Assembly: GCA_026398785.1 (NCBI GenBank)
Contig: JAPLSF010000275.1
Span: forward strand, 1-36,352
Direction of reading: 5' to 3'
DNA from: Pseudomonadota bacterium
GTDB taxonomy: Bacteria > Pseudomonadota > Gammaproteobacteria > Steroidobacterales > Steroidobacteraceae
DNA: 36,352 nucleotides
Under the pieces are notes generated by a model, which did not search any database, had not been told where the DNA came from, and saw only the letters and a program-made list of their open reading frames with translations. How positions within the stretch are numbered: position 1 is the first letter of the stretch; each line of letters opens with the position of its first letter. A program made the position numbers and the translations under genes. This document shows, one piece after another, positions 30,083 through 36,352 of this stretch.

Positions 30083-32212
30083 ATGAGCACCAATTCGTAC
30101 ACCACGCGCCGCGATTTCCTCAAGGGCTCCGCGGCCGCCACCGGCGCGCTCGTCATCGGGTTCACGCTGCCCATGACGTCCCGGTTCGCCCAAGCCGCGG
30201 CGGCAGCCACCCCAGGCGCAGGCTTTGCGCCGAACGCGTTCCTGCGCATCGCAGCGAGCGGACAGGTCACGGTCATCTGCGGCCTCTCCGAGATGGGCCA
30301 GGGCGTGCACATGGGCATTGCCTCGCTGGTTGCCGAGGAACTCGACGCTGACTGGAAGAGCGTCCAGCTCGAACAGGCACCCGTGGACAAGGCGTACAAC
30401 AATCCATTGTTCGGCATGCAGGCCACGGGCGGCTCGACCGCGATCCGCGGTCACTACGAGCCGATGCGCAAGGCCGGCGCGGCAGCGCGCGAAATGCTGG
30501 TCGCCGCGGCCGCTACGCAATGGGGCGTCGGCGCCGACAGGTGCCGCACACAGGATGGCCGCGTCATGGGGCCCGACGGCAAGTCGGCCGGTTACGGCGA
30601 GCTCGTCGCGGCCGCCTCGAAACTGCCGGTGCCGCAGAATCCCACTCTCAAGGATCCCGGGGACTTCCGCATCCTCGGCAAGGGCCTGACCCGCATCGAC
30701 ACGCCGTCCAAGGTCAACGGCAGCGCGGGTTTCGGCATCGACGTCAAGGTGCCTGGACTGCTCACGGCGGTGATGGTGCACGCACCAGTGCCTGGCGCGA
30801 AGATCGTGTCGGTCGACGATGCCGCTGCGAAGGCGATCCCGGGCGTGAAGCAGGTCGTGCAGATTCCGCAGGGCGTCGCCGTGCTGGCCGACGGTTACTG
30901 GACTGCGCTGAAGGGCCGCGACGCACTGGTCGTGAAATGGGACGACGGCCCGCTCGGTTCATTGTCGTCCGAAGGCATCTCGAAACTCCTGATCGACGCG
31001 ACGACCAAGCCGGGCGCTGTTGCGCGTAACGAGGGCGACGTGAGCGTTGCCGTCGCGAAGACGATCGAGGCCGTCTACGAAGCTCCCTACCTCGCGCATG
31101 CCTGCATGGAACCGATGAACTGCACGGCCTGGGTGCGCGCAGGAGAGGCCGAAGTCTGGGCGCCGACACAGGGGCCGGGCCCGCATCAGGGCATCGTCGC
31201 GCAATTGACGGGACTGCCGCCCGAGAAGGTGCAGGTGCACACGACCTACCTCGGCGGTGGCTTCGGCCGCCGCTTCGCGCCGGACTTCATCATCGCCTCG
31301 ACGTTGATCTCGAAAGCGGCCGGCGCACCGGTGAAGCTCGTCTACACGCGCGAGGACGACATGCGCGGGTGGTACTACCGGCCCGCGTCGGTCACGCGTT
31401 TCACCGCCGGCCTGGACAAGGACGGCAACCCGGTGTCGCTCACCGCACGCGTTGCGTCGCCGGCACTGTCCATAGCCGCCGGCTTCGCGACAGAGCTGCC
31501 GAAGGGCATCGACGAAGCCGCGGTCGAAGGCATCGGCGACATGCTCTACGCCTTCCCCAACCTGCGCGTGGAATACGCGCGGGTGGAGCCCGGCATCCCA
31601 CCCTGGTTCTGGCGCTCGGTCGGCCATTCGCAGAACGTGTATTTCATCGAAGCGTTCATCGACGAGGTTGCGGCCGCGGCCGGCAAGGATCCCGTCGAAT
31701 TCCGGCGTTCGCTGCTGTCCAAGCAGCCGCGCCTGCGCGGCGTGCTGGATCTGGCCGCGCAGAAAGTCGGCTGGGGCTCGCCCCTGCCACAAGGCGTCCA
31801 TCGCGGCGTGGCTATCACGACCTGCTTCGGTAGTTTCGTCGCACAGGTGGCAGAGGTCGCGATGGGTGCGAACGGCAAGCCGCGAGTGCAGCGCATCGTC
31901 GCGGCCGTGGATTGCGGACGCACGGTGAATCCTGACGTGATTCACCGCCAGGTCGAAGGCGCCATCGCCTACGGACTCAGCGCCGCGATGTACGAAAAGA
32001 TCACGTTCAAGAACGGCCGCGTCGAGCAGTCGAACTTCAACGACTACCCGATGCTGCGCATCGACGAGATGCCTAAGGTCGAAGTGCACATCGTGCCGAG
32101 CACGGAGGCGCCCGGTGGCATCGGTGAACCGGGTCTCCCGGCGGCCACACCTGCGGTCATCAATGCGATCTTCGCAGCGACCGGCAAGCGGGTCCGGACG
32201 TTGCCGATCTAG
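30083..32212 (+). CDS. Molybdenum hydroxylase large, Mo-binding subunit (IorB-like), Tat-exported
   Basis: This 709-aa protein starts with a twin-arginine signal ([22 protein letters not shown] at 9-10). It is thus likely exported folded, together with its Fe-S partner, to the periplasm. It has the xanthine-dehydrogenase-family Moco blocks [12 protein letters not shown] and the C-terminal [14 protein letters not shown], whose Glu is the expected catalytic base. The order and the lack of a flavin subunit match isoquinoline 1-oxidoreductase beta subunits; the actual substrate (N-heterocycle or aldehyde) is not deducible. GGAG precedes the ATG. Its stop shares the CTAG at 32209-32212 with the stop of the opposite HNH gene. 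Confidence 0.93.
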   Translation: MSTNSYTTRRDFLKGSAAATGALVIGFTLPMTSRFAQAAAAATPGAGFAPNAFLRIAASGQVTVICGLSEMGQGVHMGIASLVAEELDADWKSVQLEQAPVDKAYNNPLFGMQATGGSTAIRGHYEPMRKAGAAAREMLVAAAATQWGVGADRCRTQDGRVMGPDGKSAGYGELVAAASKLPVPQNPTLKDPGDFRILGKGLTRIDTPSKVNGSAGFGIDVKVPGLLTAVMVHAPVPGAKIVSVDDAAAKAIPGVKQVVQIPQGVAVLADGYWTALKGRDALVVKWDDGPLGSLSSEGISKLLIDATTKPGAVARNEGDVSVAVAKTIEAVYEAPYLAHACMEPMNCTAWVRAGEAEVWAPTQGPGPHQGIVAQLTGLPPEKVQVHTTYLGGGFGRRFAPDFIIASTLISKAAGAPVKLVYTREDDMRGWYYRPASVTRFTAGLDKDGNPVSLTARVASPALSIAAGFATELPKGIDEAAVEGIGDMLYAFPNLRVEYARVEPGIPPWFWRSVGHSQNVYFIEAFIDEVAAAAGKDPVEFRRSLLSKQPRLRGVLDLAAQKVGWGSPLPQGVHRGVAITTCFGSFVAQVAEVAMGANGKPRVQRIVAAVDCGRTVNPDVIHRQVEGAIAYGLSAAMYEKITFKNGRVEQSNFNDYPMLRIDEMPKVEVHIVPSTEAPGGIGEPGLPAATPAVINAIFAATGKRVRTLPI

Positions 32213-32583
32213 GATTTCTTCAGCAGCGAGGCCAGGTCCGCAAACGGCGAGTGAGTCGCGCCGGTCCGGTCGTCCTCACGCAACGACGTTCCCCCTTGGT
32301 CGACGTAGCGCTGGTGCTCGTTGTCGTGGCAGTACAGACAGAGCAGCTCCCAGTTGCTGCCATCGGGCGGGTTGTGATCGTGGTCGTGGTTCTTATGATG
32401 AACCGTCAGTTCATGGACGTTGGAATGCTCGAACTCCCGCGCACAGCGGCCACAGATCCACGGGAAGAGCTTCAAGGCCTGGGCGCGGTATCCCTGCTCG
32501 CGCTGGTCACGCGCACGGCGCGCGTCGGCGACGACACGATCGAGCCGGCCGAGGTCGGGAGTCACGCGCTTGCGGGTCGTCAT
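32209..32583 (-). CDS. yajD: YajD-family HNH nuclease-like protein
   Basis: This 124-aa protein contains a zinc-ribbon/HNH fold: CGRCAREFE supplies two Cys, TVHHKNHDHDHNPPDGSNW the His-Asn core, and LLCLYCHDNEHQ the second Cys pair and final His. This matches the small YajD family of predicted HNH endonucleases, widespread in gammaproteobacteria, role unclear. ATG 32583 is chosen because the family begins there; the frame is open upstream to 33033 but antisense to the next gene. It converges with the molybdoenzyme gene, overlapping by four bases. Confidence 0.85.
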   Translation of the reverse strand: MTTRKRVTPDLGRLDRVVADARRARDQREQGYRAQALKLFPWICGRCAREFEHSNVHELTVHHKNHDHDHNPPDGSNWELLCLYCHDNEHQRYVDQGGTSLREDDRTGATHSPFADLASLLKKS

Positions 32584-32719
32584 GCGCCGATTGTGATCAC
32601 GCACGACCGGATAAGAAAGAGCCGCTTTCCGGCATCGCAGCCGACACTGCCGCGTCCCGTCCAGTAGACTGCACCGGCCGAACAGGCATCTTTTTCCAAC
32701 ATCGATCGGAGAATCCGCT

Positions 32720-33238
32720 GTGTCGAAGGCAACCATTGGCAGCCCGCTCGCCCTGACCTTCGCCCTGACTGTCGCACTGGCTCTCGCGGGTTGCAACAAG
32801 TCGCCGCCAGCTTCAGGCGCGGCGGCGCCCGGCACCCCTCCAGTGACCGGACCCGCCACGTCGCCGCACCCCATGCCCGCGACGAGCACTGCTCCCGTCG
32901 ACTTGTCCGGAATCGTCAAGGCTGAAGGCGGCAAGACCATTGCCGAAGTCTTTGCCGAAAAGGACCAGTTGACAGGCAAGCCGGTCGTGTTCCGTGGCAA
33001 GGTGGTCAAGAGCAACCCTGGCATCCTGGGCAAGAACTGGATTCACGTGCGTGACGGGTCGGGCGCGGAAGGCTCGAACGACATCACCGTGACGACCGTC
33101 AGTGCGCAGCCGAACGTCGGCGATACGGTGCTCGTGGCTGGCGCAGTGGTGCGGAACAAGGACTACGGCATGGGTTACCAGTACGACGTCATCATCGAGG
33201 ACGCCGACGTGAAGATCGAGACGCCCGCCACCCTGTGA
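32720..33238 (+). CDS. OB-fold-like lipoprotein
   Basis: This 172-aa protein uses a GTG start (32720), preceded by GGAGA. It has a signal peptide with lipobox LAGC (ALTVALALAGCNKSPP, Cys about 25). A Pro/Ala/Thr-rich linker runs to about residue 60, and a beta-rich domain follows: LTGKPVVFRGKVVKSNPGIL, then GKNWIHVRDGSG, VGDTVLVAGAVVRNKDYGMG and YQYDVIIEDA. That looks like the OB-fold domain found in NrfJ-like and nucleic-acid-binding-fold envelope proteins. A direct function cannot be assigned. It is probably outer-membrane or inner-membrane anchored in the periplasm, and a single gene. Confidence 0.75.
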   Translation: MSKATIGSPLALTFALTVALALAGCNKSPPASGAAAPGTPPVTGPATSPHPMPATSTAPVDLSGIVKAEGGKTIAEVFAEKDQLTGKPVVFRGKVVKSNPGILGKNWIHVRDGSGAEGSNDITVTTVSAQPNVGDTVLVAGAVVRNKDYGMGYQYDVIIEDADVKIETPATL

Positions 33239-33297
33239 TCGCCTGACAGGTTAAGCTACTGCGGCCGCACGGATTCGCGGCGACCTGGGTTCCTGGC

Positions 33298-35076
33298 ATG
33301 GCCGATATCTTCGTTTCCTACTCACGCACCGACAGGGCGCGTGTCGCGGCACTGGTGGCCGCGATCGAGGCGCAGGGCTGGACGGTCTGGTGGGATTCGG
33401 CGATCAACACGGGCCAGGAATTCGACAGCCAGATCGAGGGTGAGCTCGAGGCCGCCTGTGCTGCGATCGTCGTCTGGACGCAGACGTCGGTCGCTTCCCG
33501 CTGGGTGCGCGGTGAAGCACGCGAGGCCGCCGATCGCGGCATCCTGGTACCGGTGCGCTTCGAGGGGGCGAAGCTGCCGATGGACGTGCGCGCGATCCAC
33601 ACGACCGATCTCGATGACTGGAACGATGACCCGGCCAGCGTGCCATTCCAGGAATTGCTGCGCGCGCTCGGCTCGATGATCGCGCAGCAGCGCGCCGCCC
33701 GCAGCACATCGGTGGCGCCCGGGAATGCGGCCGCGACCCCAGTCGCCGCGGCGCCTACAGCGTCTCGCGTCGCGATCTGCGTGCTGCCATTCGTCAACAT
33801 GAGCGGCGACGCCGAGCAGGAATACTTCAGCGACGGCATCACCGAAGACGTGATCACGGACCTGAGCAAAGTCTCGGCGCTGTCGGTCGTCGCGCGCAAC
33901 ACCGTGTTCACGTTCAAGGGCAAGAACGTCGAGATCCCGCTGATCGCACGCCAACTGAAGGTCAGCCACGTGCTTGAAGGCAGCGTGCGCAAGGCGGGCC
34001 AGCGGGTCCGCATCAGCGCGCAGCTGATCGACGGCACGACCGGCAGCCACGTGTGGGCCGAGCGCTATGACCGCGACCTGAACGACATCTTCGCGCTGCA
34101 GGACGAAATTTCCGAAGCCATCGTCAACGCGCTCAAGCTCAGGTTGCTGCCAGAAGAGAAGAAGGCGATCGAGCAGCGCGGCACGACGAATCTCGAGGCC
34201 TACAACGTCTACCTGATGGCGCGGCAGTACAGCGTCACCGGCAATTACGGCAACGCACGCCGTTGCGAGGCAATCATCCGGCTGTGCCGCAGCGCCACCG
34301 AGATCGATCCCGATTACGCGGCAGCGTGGGCACTGATGGCCGTGTCACAGGCGGCCCTGCGATTTCACTTCAGCGAACCCGGGGATGGCGGACTCGCCGC
34401 GGCCGAACGAGCACTGTCGATCGATCCCAACCTGGCCGAGGCACACGCAGCCATCGCGCGCGTGCTGACGTCGAATTCGAAGTACGACGAAGCCCAGCGC
34501 GAAATTGCGACGGCCCTGCGACTCGACTCGGAGTCGTTCGAGGTCAATACGGCCGCCGCCCGCCTCAATTACGCGCAGGGCCGCTATGAAGACGCCACGC
34601 GCTATTACGAGAAGGCCGCGTCGCTCATGGAAAGCGACTTTTCCTCGGTGGCGATGTTGATCGCCTGCTACCGGTCACTCGGCAACCAGGAAGGATTGCG
34701 CCACGCCGCGCAGCGCACGCTGGCGCGGGCCGAGAAGATCGCGACACAGGAACCTGACAATGGCATGGCCATGGGGTACGTCGTGATGTCGCTGATCGCA
34801 CTCGGCCAGGGCGATCGCGCACGGGAACTCGCCAAGCGCGCGATGCTGCTCGATCCCGACAACCTCACCATGCGTTACAATTTCGCCTGCGGGTTCGTGG
34901 AACTGCAGGACACCGAAACCGCGCTGAACCTGCTCGGGGCAGTGCTCGAGAAGGACACGCTCGAGACCGTGAACTGGGCGAAGGTGGATCCCGACCTGGA
35001 TACCCTGCGCGATCATCCACGCTTCAAGGCGATGCTCGAGGGCGCGGATAAACGGCTGACGACGGCGGGCGGGTAG
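33298..35076 (+). CDS. TIR - TolB-like - TPR signalling protein
   Basis: This 592-aa protein has an N-terminal TIR domain (1-about 125; DIFVSYSRTDRARVAAL, GWTVWWDSAINTGQEF, SRWVRGEAREA with Glu73). Glu73 sits where TIR NADases carry the catalytic Glu. An Ala/Pro/Thr linker (135-157) leads to a TolB-like/FlgO-type domain (about 158-285; VLPFVNMSGDAEQEYFSDGI, SHVLEGSVRKAGQRVRISAQ), common in adenylate-cyclase-type TPR proteins. About seven TPR-like helical repeats fill 295-590. There is no signal peptide or clear membrane segment, so it appears cytoplasmic. The architecture suggests a sensor or scaffold whose TIR may hydrolyse NAD or make protein contacts. No effector gene is adjacent. Confidence 0.88.
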   Translation: MADIFVSYSRTDRARVAALVAAIEAQGWTVWWDSAINTGQEFDSQIEGELEAACAAIVVWTQTSVASRWVRGEAREAADRGILVPVRFEGAKLPMDVRAIHTTDLDDWNDDPASVPFQELLRALGSMIAQQRAARSTSVAPGNAAATPVAAAPTASRVAICVLPFVNMSGDAEQEYFSDGITEDVITDLSKVSALSVVARNTVFTFKGKNVEIPLIARQLKVSHVLEGSVRKAGQRVRISAQLIDGTTGSHVWAERYDRDLNDIFALQDEISEAIVNALKLRLLPEEKKAIEQRGTTNLEAYNVYLMARQYSVTGNYGNARRCEAIIRLCRSATEIDPDYAAAWALMAVSQAALRFHFSEPGDGGLAAAERALSIDPNLAEAHAAIARVLTSNSKYDEAQREIATALRLDSESFEVNTAAARLNYAQGRYEDATRYYEKAASLMESDFSSVAMLIACYRSLGNQEGLRHAAQRTLARAEKIATQEPDNGMAMGYVVMSLIALGQGDRARELAKRAMLLDPDNLTMRYNFACGFVELQDTETALNLLGAVLEKDTLETVNWAKVDPDLDTLRDHPRFKAMLEGADKRLTTAGG

Positions 35077-35182
35077 GCCCGGACGCCTGAGGTGAAGCCG
35101 AATTGTACGGATTTTTATGTCCCTGTCATCGGAGTACATTCAGCTCGAGGCGCGATCCAAACCGCGCATGTTAATCAATGCC

Positions 35183-35188
35183 AGGAGG
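35183..35188 (+). promoter_or_regulatory. Consensus Shine-Dalgarno of the yqjD-like gene
   Basis: AGGAGG with an 8-base spacer to ATG 35197 fixes that start over the in-frame ATG at 35092. Confidence 0.8.
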
Positions 35189-35196
35189 TAGGACTC

Positions 35197-35502
35197 ATGG
35201 ATGCCAGTACCAGTACTGAACGACTCATGGCGGACCTGCAGGCTGTCGTCCGCGATACCGAGAATCTGTTGAAGGCCACGGCTGGCGATGCCAGCGAGCG
35301 CGCGAGCAAGGCACGTGCGCATGCGGAAGAATCCCTGCATAAGGCTCGGGTCCGCATGAGCGAGCTGGAGCAAGATGTCGCGGCCCGTGCCCGGGAAGCC
35401 GCGCAGAAGACCAACGCCTACGTGCACGAGAACCCCTGGCCGTCGATCAGCGTGGCCGCGGGTGTCGGGTTCCTGGTCGGACTGCTGCTCGGCCGGCGCT
35501 GA
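35197..35502 (+). CDS. yqjD: DUF883 / YqjD-ElaB-family membrane-anchored ribosome-associated protein
   Basis: This 101-aa protein has a long amphipathic helix rich in Ala/Glu/Arg (about 10-75) and one C-terminal membrane anchor ending VGFLVGLLLGRR, the family hallmark. The E. coli relatives YqjD, ElaB and YgaM bind ribosomes at the inner membrane in stationary phase under RpoS control. yqjE- and yqjK-like genes follow directly, which favours YqjD among these paralogues. A preceding 120-bp gap contains the likely promoter; no clear -35/-10 pair is seen. Confidence 0.9.
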   Translation: MDASTSTERLMADLQAVVRDTENLLKATAGDASERASKARAHAEESLHKARVRMSELEQDVAARAREAAQKTNAYVHENPWPSISVAAGVGFLVGLLLGRR

Positions 35503-35530
35503 ACGCGTTAGGCTGCCAGCGAGCACGGCG

Positions 35531-35935
35531 ATGGACGATTCCGACGTACCCGGAAGATCGGCCGGCGGCCTGTTCGATTCCTTGCGCGCGCTGATTGCAA
35601 CGCTCGTTGCGATGGCGCGCACGCGGGTCGAGCTGTTCGGCACCGAACTCGAGGAAGAAGTACGTCGCGTCGTCGCGCTCTTGCTGGGGGGCGTGTTGGT
35701 GCTCGCGCTCGCGAGCCTGGCGCTGGTGTTCAGCGGCCTCGTGGTGATTGCGGCTTACTGGGACACGCACCGCGTGGCCGCCACTGTTGGCGTAGCCATC
35801 GGCTTCATCGTGCTCGCTGCCATGGCGTATCTGGCAGTGCGACAACGAACGCGGCGGCAGTCACGGTTGCTGTCGTCGACGCTCGACGAACTCGAACGGG
35901 ACCTGGCACTGCTGGACAAGCGGATTTCGCCATGA
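35531..35935 (+). CDS. yqjE: YqjE-like membrane protein (phage_holin_3_6 fold)
   Basis: This 134-aa protein has an N-terminal amphipathic helix (FDSLRALIATLVAMARTRVE), two adjacent membrane helices (about 49-74 and 81-100) and a charged C-terminal helix (TLDELERDLALLDKRI). It is called 'phage holin family' in databases, but with yqjD and yqjK neighbours it is a chromosomal envelope protein, not a lysis gene. It starts 28 bp after yqjD and overlaps yqjK by four bases (ATGA 35932-35935). Confidence 0.85.
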   Translation: MDDSDVPGRSAGGLFDSLRALIATLVAMARTRVELFGTELEEEVRRVVALLLGGVLVLALASLALVFSGLVVIAAYWDTHRVAATVGVAIGFIVLAAMAYLAVRQRTRRQSRLLSSTLDELERDLALLDKRISP

Positions 35936-36225
35936 GCCGGAGACAGGAACTGGCCGCAAAGCGAGCCATGCTCGTGGCACGCAGCGAGCTGCAACGACGG
36001 GAATTCGCGCGCAGCGCCGGCGACGTCGCCTATTCGCTCCGCAGAGTTGATGCGGCCGTGGGTGTCGCTCGACGGGCTGCATCGCATCCGCTGCTGCTGG
36101 CCGGTGCAGTGATCGTCGCGGTCGTCATTGTCCGTCCACGTCGATGGCTGCAAGGCCTCAGCTGGGGATTGTCGGCCGCCGTCGCGGCACGTCGTGCCGC
36201 CACGTATCTGCACACGGGCGCGTAG
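35932..36225 (+). CDS. yqjK: YqjK-like protein
   Basis: This 97-aa basic protein begins SRRQELAAKRAMLVARSELQ and has one hydrophobic segment (HPLLLAGAVIVAVVIV, about 52-67) followed by an Arg-rich end. Length, charge pattern and place after yqjD-yqjE match YqjK-like proteins, whose role is unknown. It is translationally coupled to yqjE by a four-base overlap. Confidence 0.75.
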   Translation: MSRRQELAAKRAMLVARSELQRREFARSAGDVAYSLRRVDAAVGVARRAASHPLLLAGAVIVAVVIVRPRRWLQGLSWGLSAAVAARRAATYLHTGA

Positions 36226-36226
36226 G

Positions 36227-36352
36227 TCACGATTGCTGGTCAAGGCGCTGGTGCAGCGTGCGCAATGCATAGAGGCTGAGCGCAGCGCCTGCGAGCCCGC
36301 CGACCATGAGCCAGACGATCTTGCGATTTACCACGCCTTCACCCAGCAGAAC
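36227..36352 (-). CDS. C-terminal end of an unidentified membrane protein
   Basis: A minus-strand frame enters from the right edge and ends at TGA (36227-36229), giving 41 residues. They include NRKIVWLMVGGLAGAALSLY (one membrane helix) and a short LRTLHQRLDQQS tail. No family can be named from this fragment. The one-base gap to the convergent yqjK stop and the absence of stops support a real gene, but a chance frame is possible. Confidence 0.4.
   Translation of the reverse strand, partial: VLLGEGVVNRKIVWLMVGGLAGAALSLYALRTLHQRLDQQS

Noticed and set aside
32584-33033. N-terminal extension of the YajD-like protein
   Set aside because: It lies antisense to the OB-fold lipoprotein gene and has no family similarity. 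The usual YajD length starts at 32583.
35531-35935. Phage holin / prophage remnant
   Set aside because: The protein resembles the holin_3_6 group, but yqjD and yqjK neighbours and the absence of any phage gene make it a chromosomal envelope cassette.

Overview
The window is a GC-rich (roughly two thirds G+C by eye), densely coded bacterial chromosome segment with no rRNA, no CRISPR array and no intact prophage. Several genes point to a gammaproteobacterium: HemG-type protoporphyrinogen oxidase, a YajD-like HNH protein, a yqjD-yqjE-yqjK cassette and a hemolysin III/TrhA protein. The wax-ester synthase, Baeyer-Villiger-type monooxygenase, isoquinoline-oxidoreductase-type molybdoenzyme and sigma/Ser-Thr-kinase pair suggest an environmental lineage such as the Steroidobacter/Nevskia/Xanthomonad area. 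That placement is inference.

Layout. 1-415: tail of a DUF1295 membrane protein. 472-4179 (minus): an ECF sigma factor gene followed 12 bp later by a 1047-aa protein that joins a Ser/Thr kinase, a membrane segment, a formylglycine-generating-enzyme-like domain and an alpha/beta hydrolase. Both ends of this pair carry short tandem repeats. 4346-5479 (plus): a secreted ScyD/ScyE-like beta-propeller protein. 5480-5801: a scar made of a transposase C-terminal remnant lying directly against the 3' half of a tRNA-Phe gene, whose anticodon loop contains the stop codon of the next gene. 5802-7334 (minus): flavin monooxygenase. 7498-12007: small secreted protein, MATE efflux pump, TrhA (minus), HemG, DUF937 protein and an atypical SDR. 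12020-17883 (minus): wax-ester synthase/DGAT with a lysine-rich repeat tail, pyruvate phosphate dikinase, and an AtoE-type short-chain fatty acid transporter.

18043-20723 (plus): two translationally coupled exported amidohydrolase-family proteins, the second without the metal-binding HxH motif. 20748-21125: small membrane protein. 21246-25555: a three-gene ABC exporter (ATPase, FtsX-type permease, HlyD-type adaptor). 25591-27222 (minus): formate-tetrahydrofolate ligase. 27466-27840: a small lipoprotein. 27860-29536 (minus): an XdhC-MobA-like fusion, divergent from a two-subunit molybdenum hydroxylase (29606-32212) that it probably matures. 32209-32583 (minus): HNH protein. 32720-33238: OB-fold lipoprotein. 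33298-35076: TIR-TolB-like-TPR protein. 35197-36225: yqjD/yqjE/yqjK envelope cassette. The right edge holds the end of an unidentified minus-strand membrane protein.

Three functional groupings stand out. The molybdoenzyme and its fused maturation factor form a divergent unit. Short-chain acid uptake, pyruvate-to-PEP conversion and storage-lipid acylation lie together on one strand. Two multi-domain signalling proteins (sigma/kinase-FGE-hydrolase and TIR-TolB-TPR) are the least understood systems here. The tRNA/transposase scar at 5.6-5.8 kb is the clearest sign of past integration or rearrangement.
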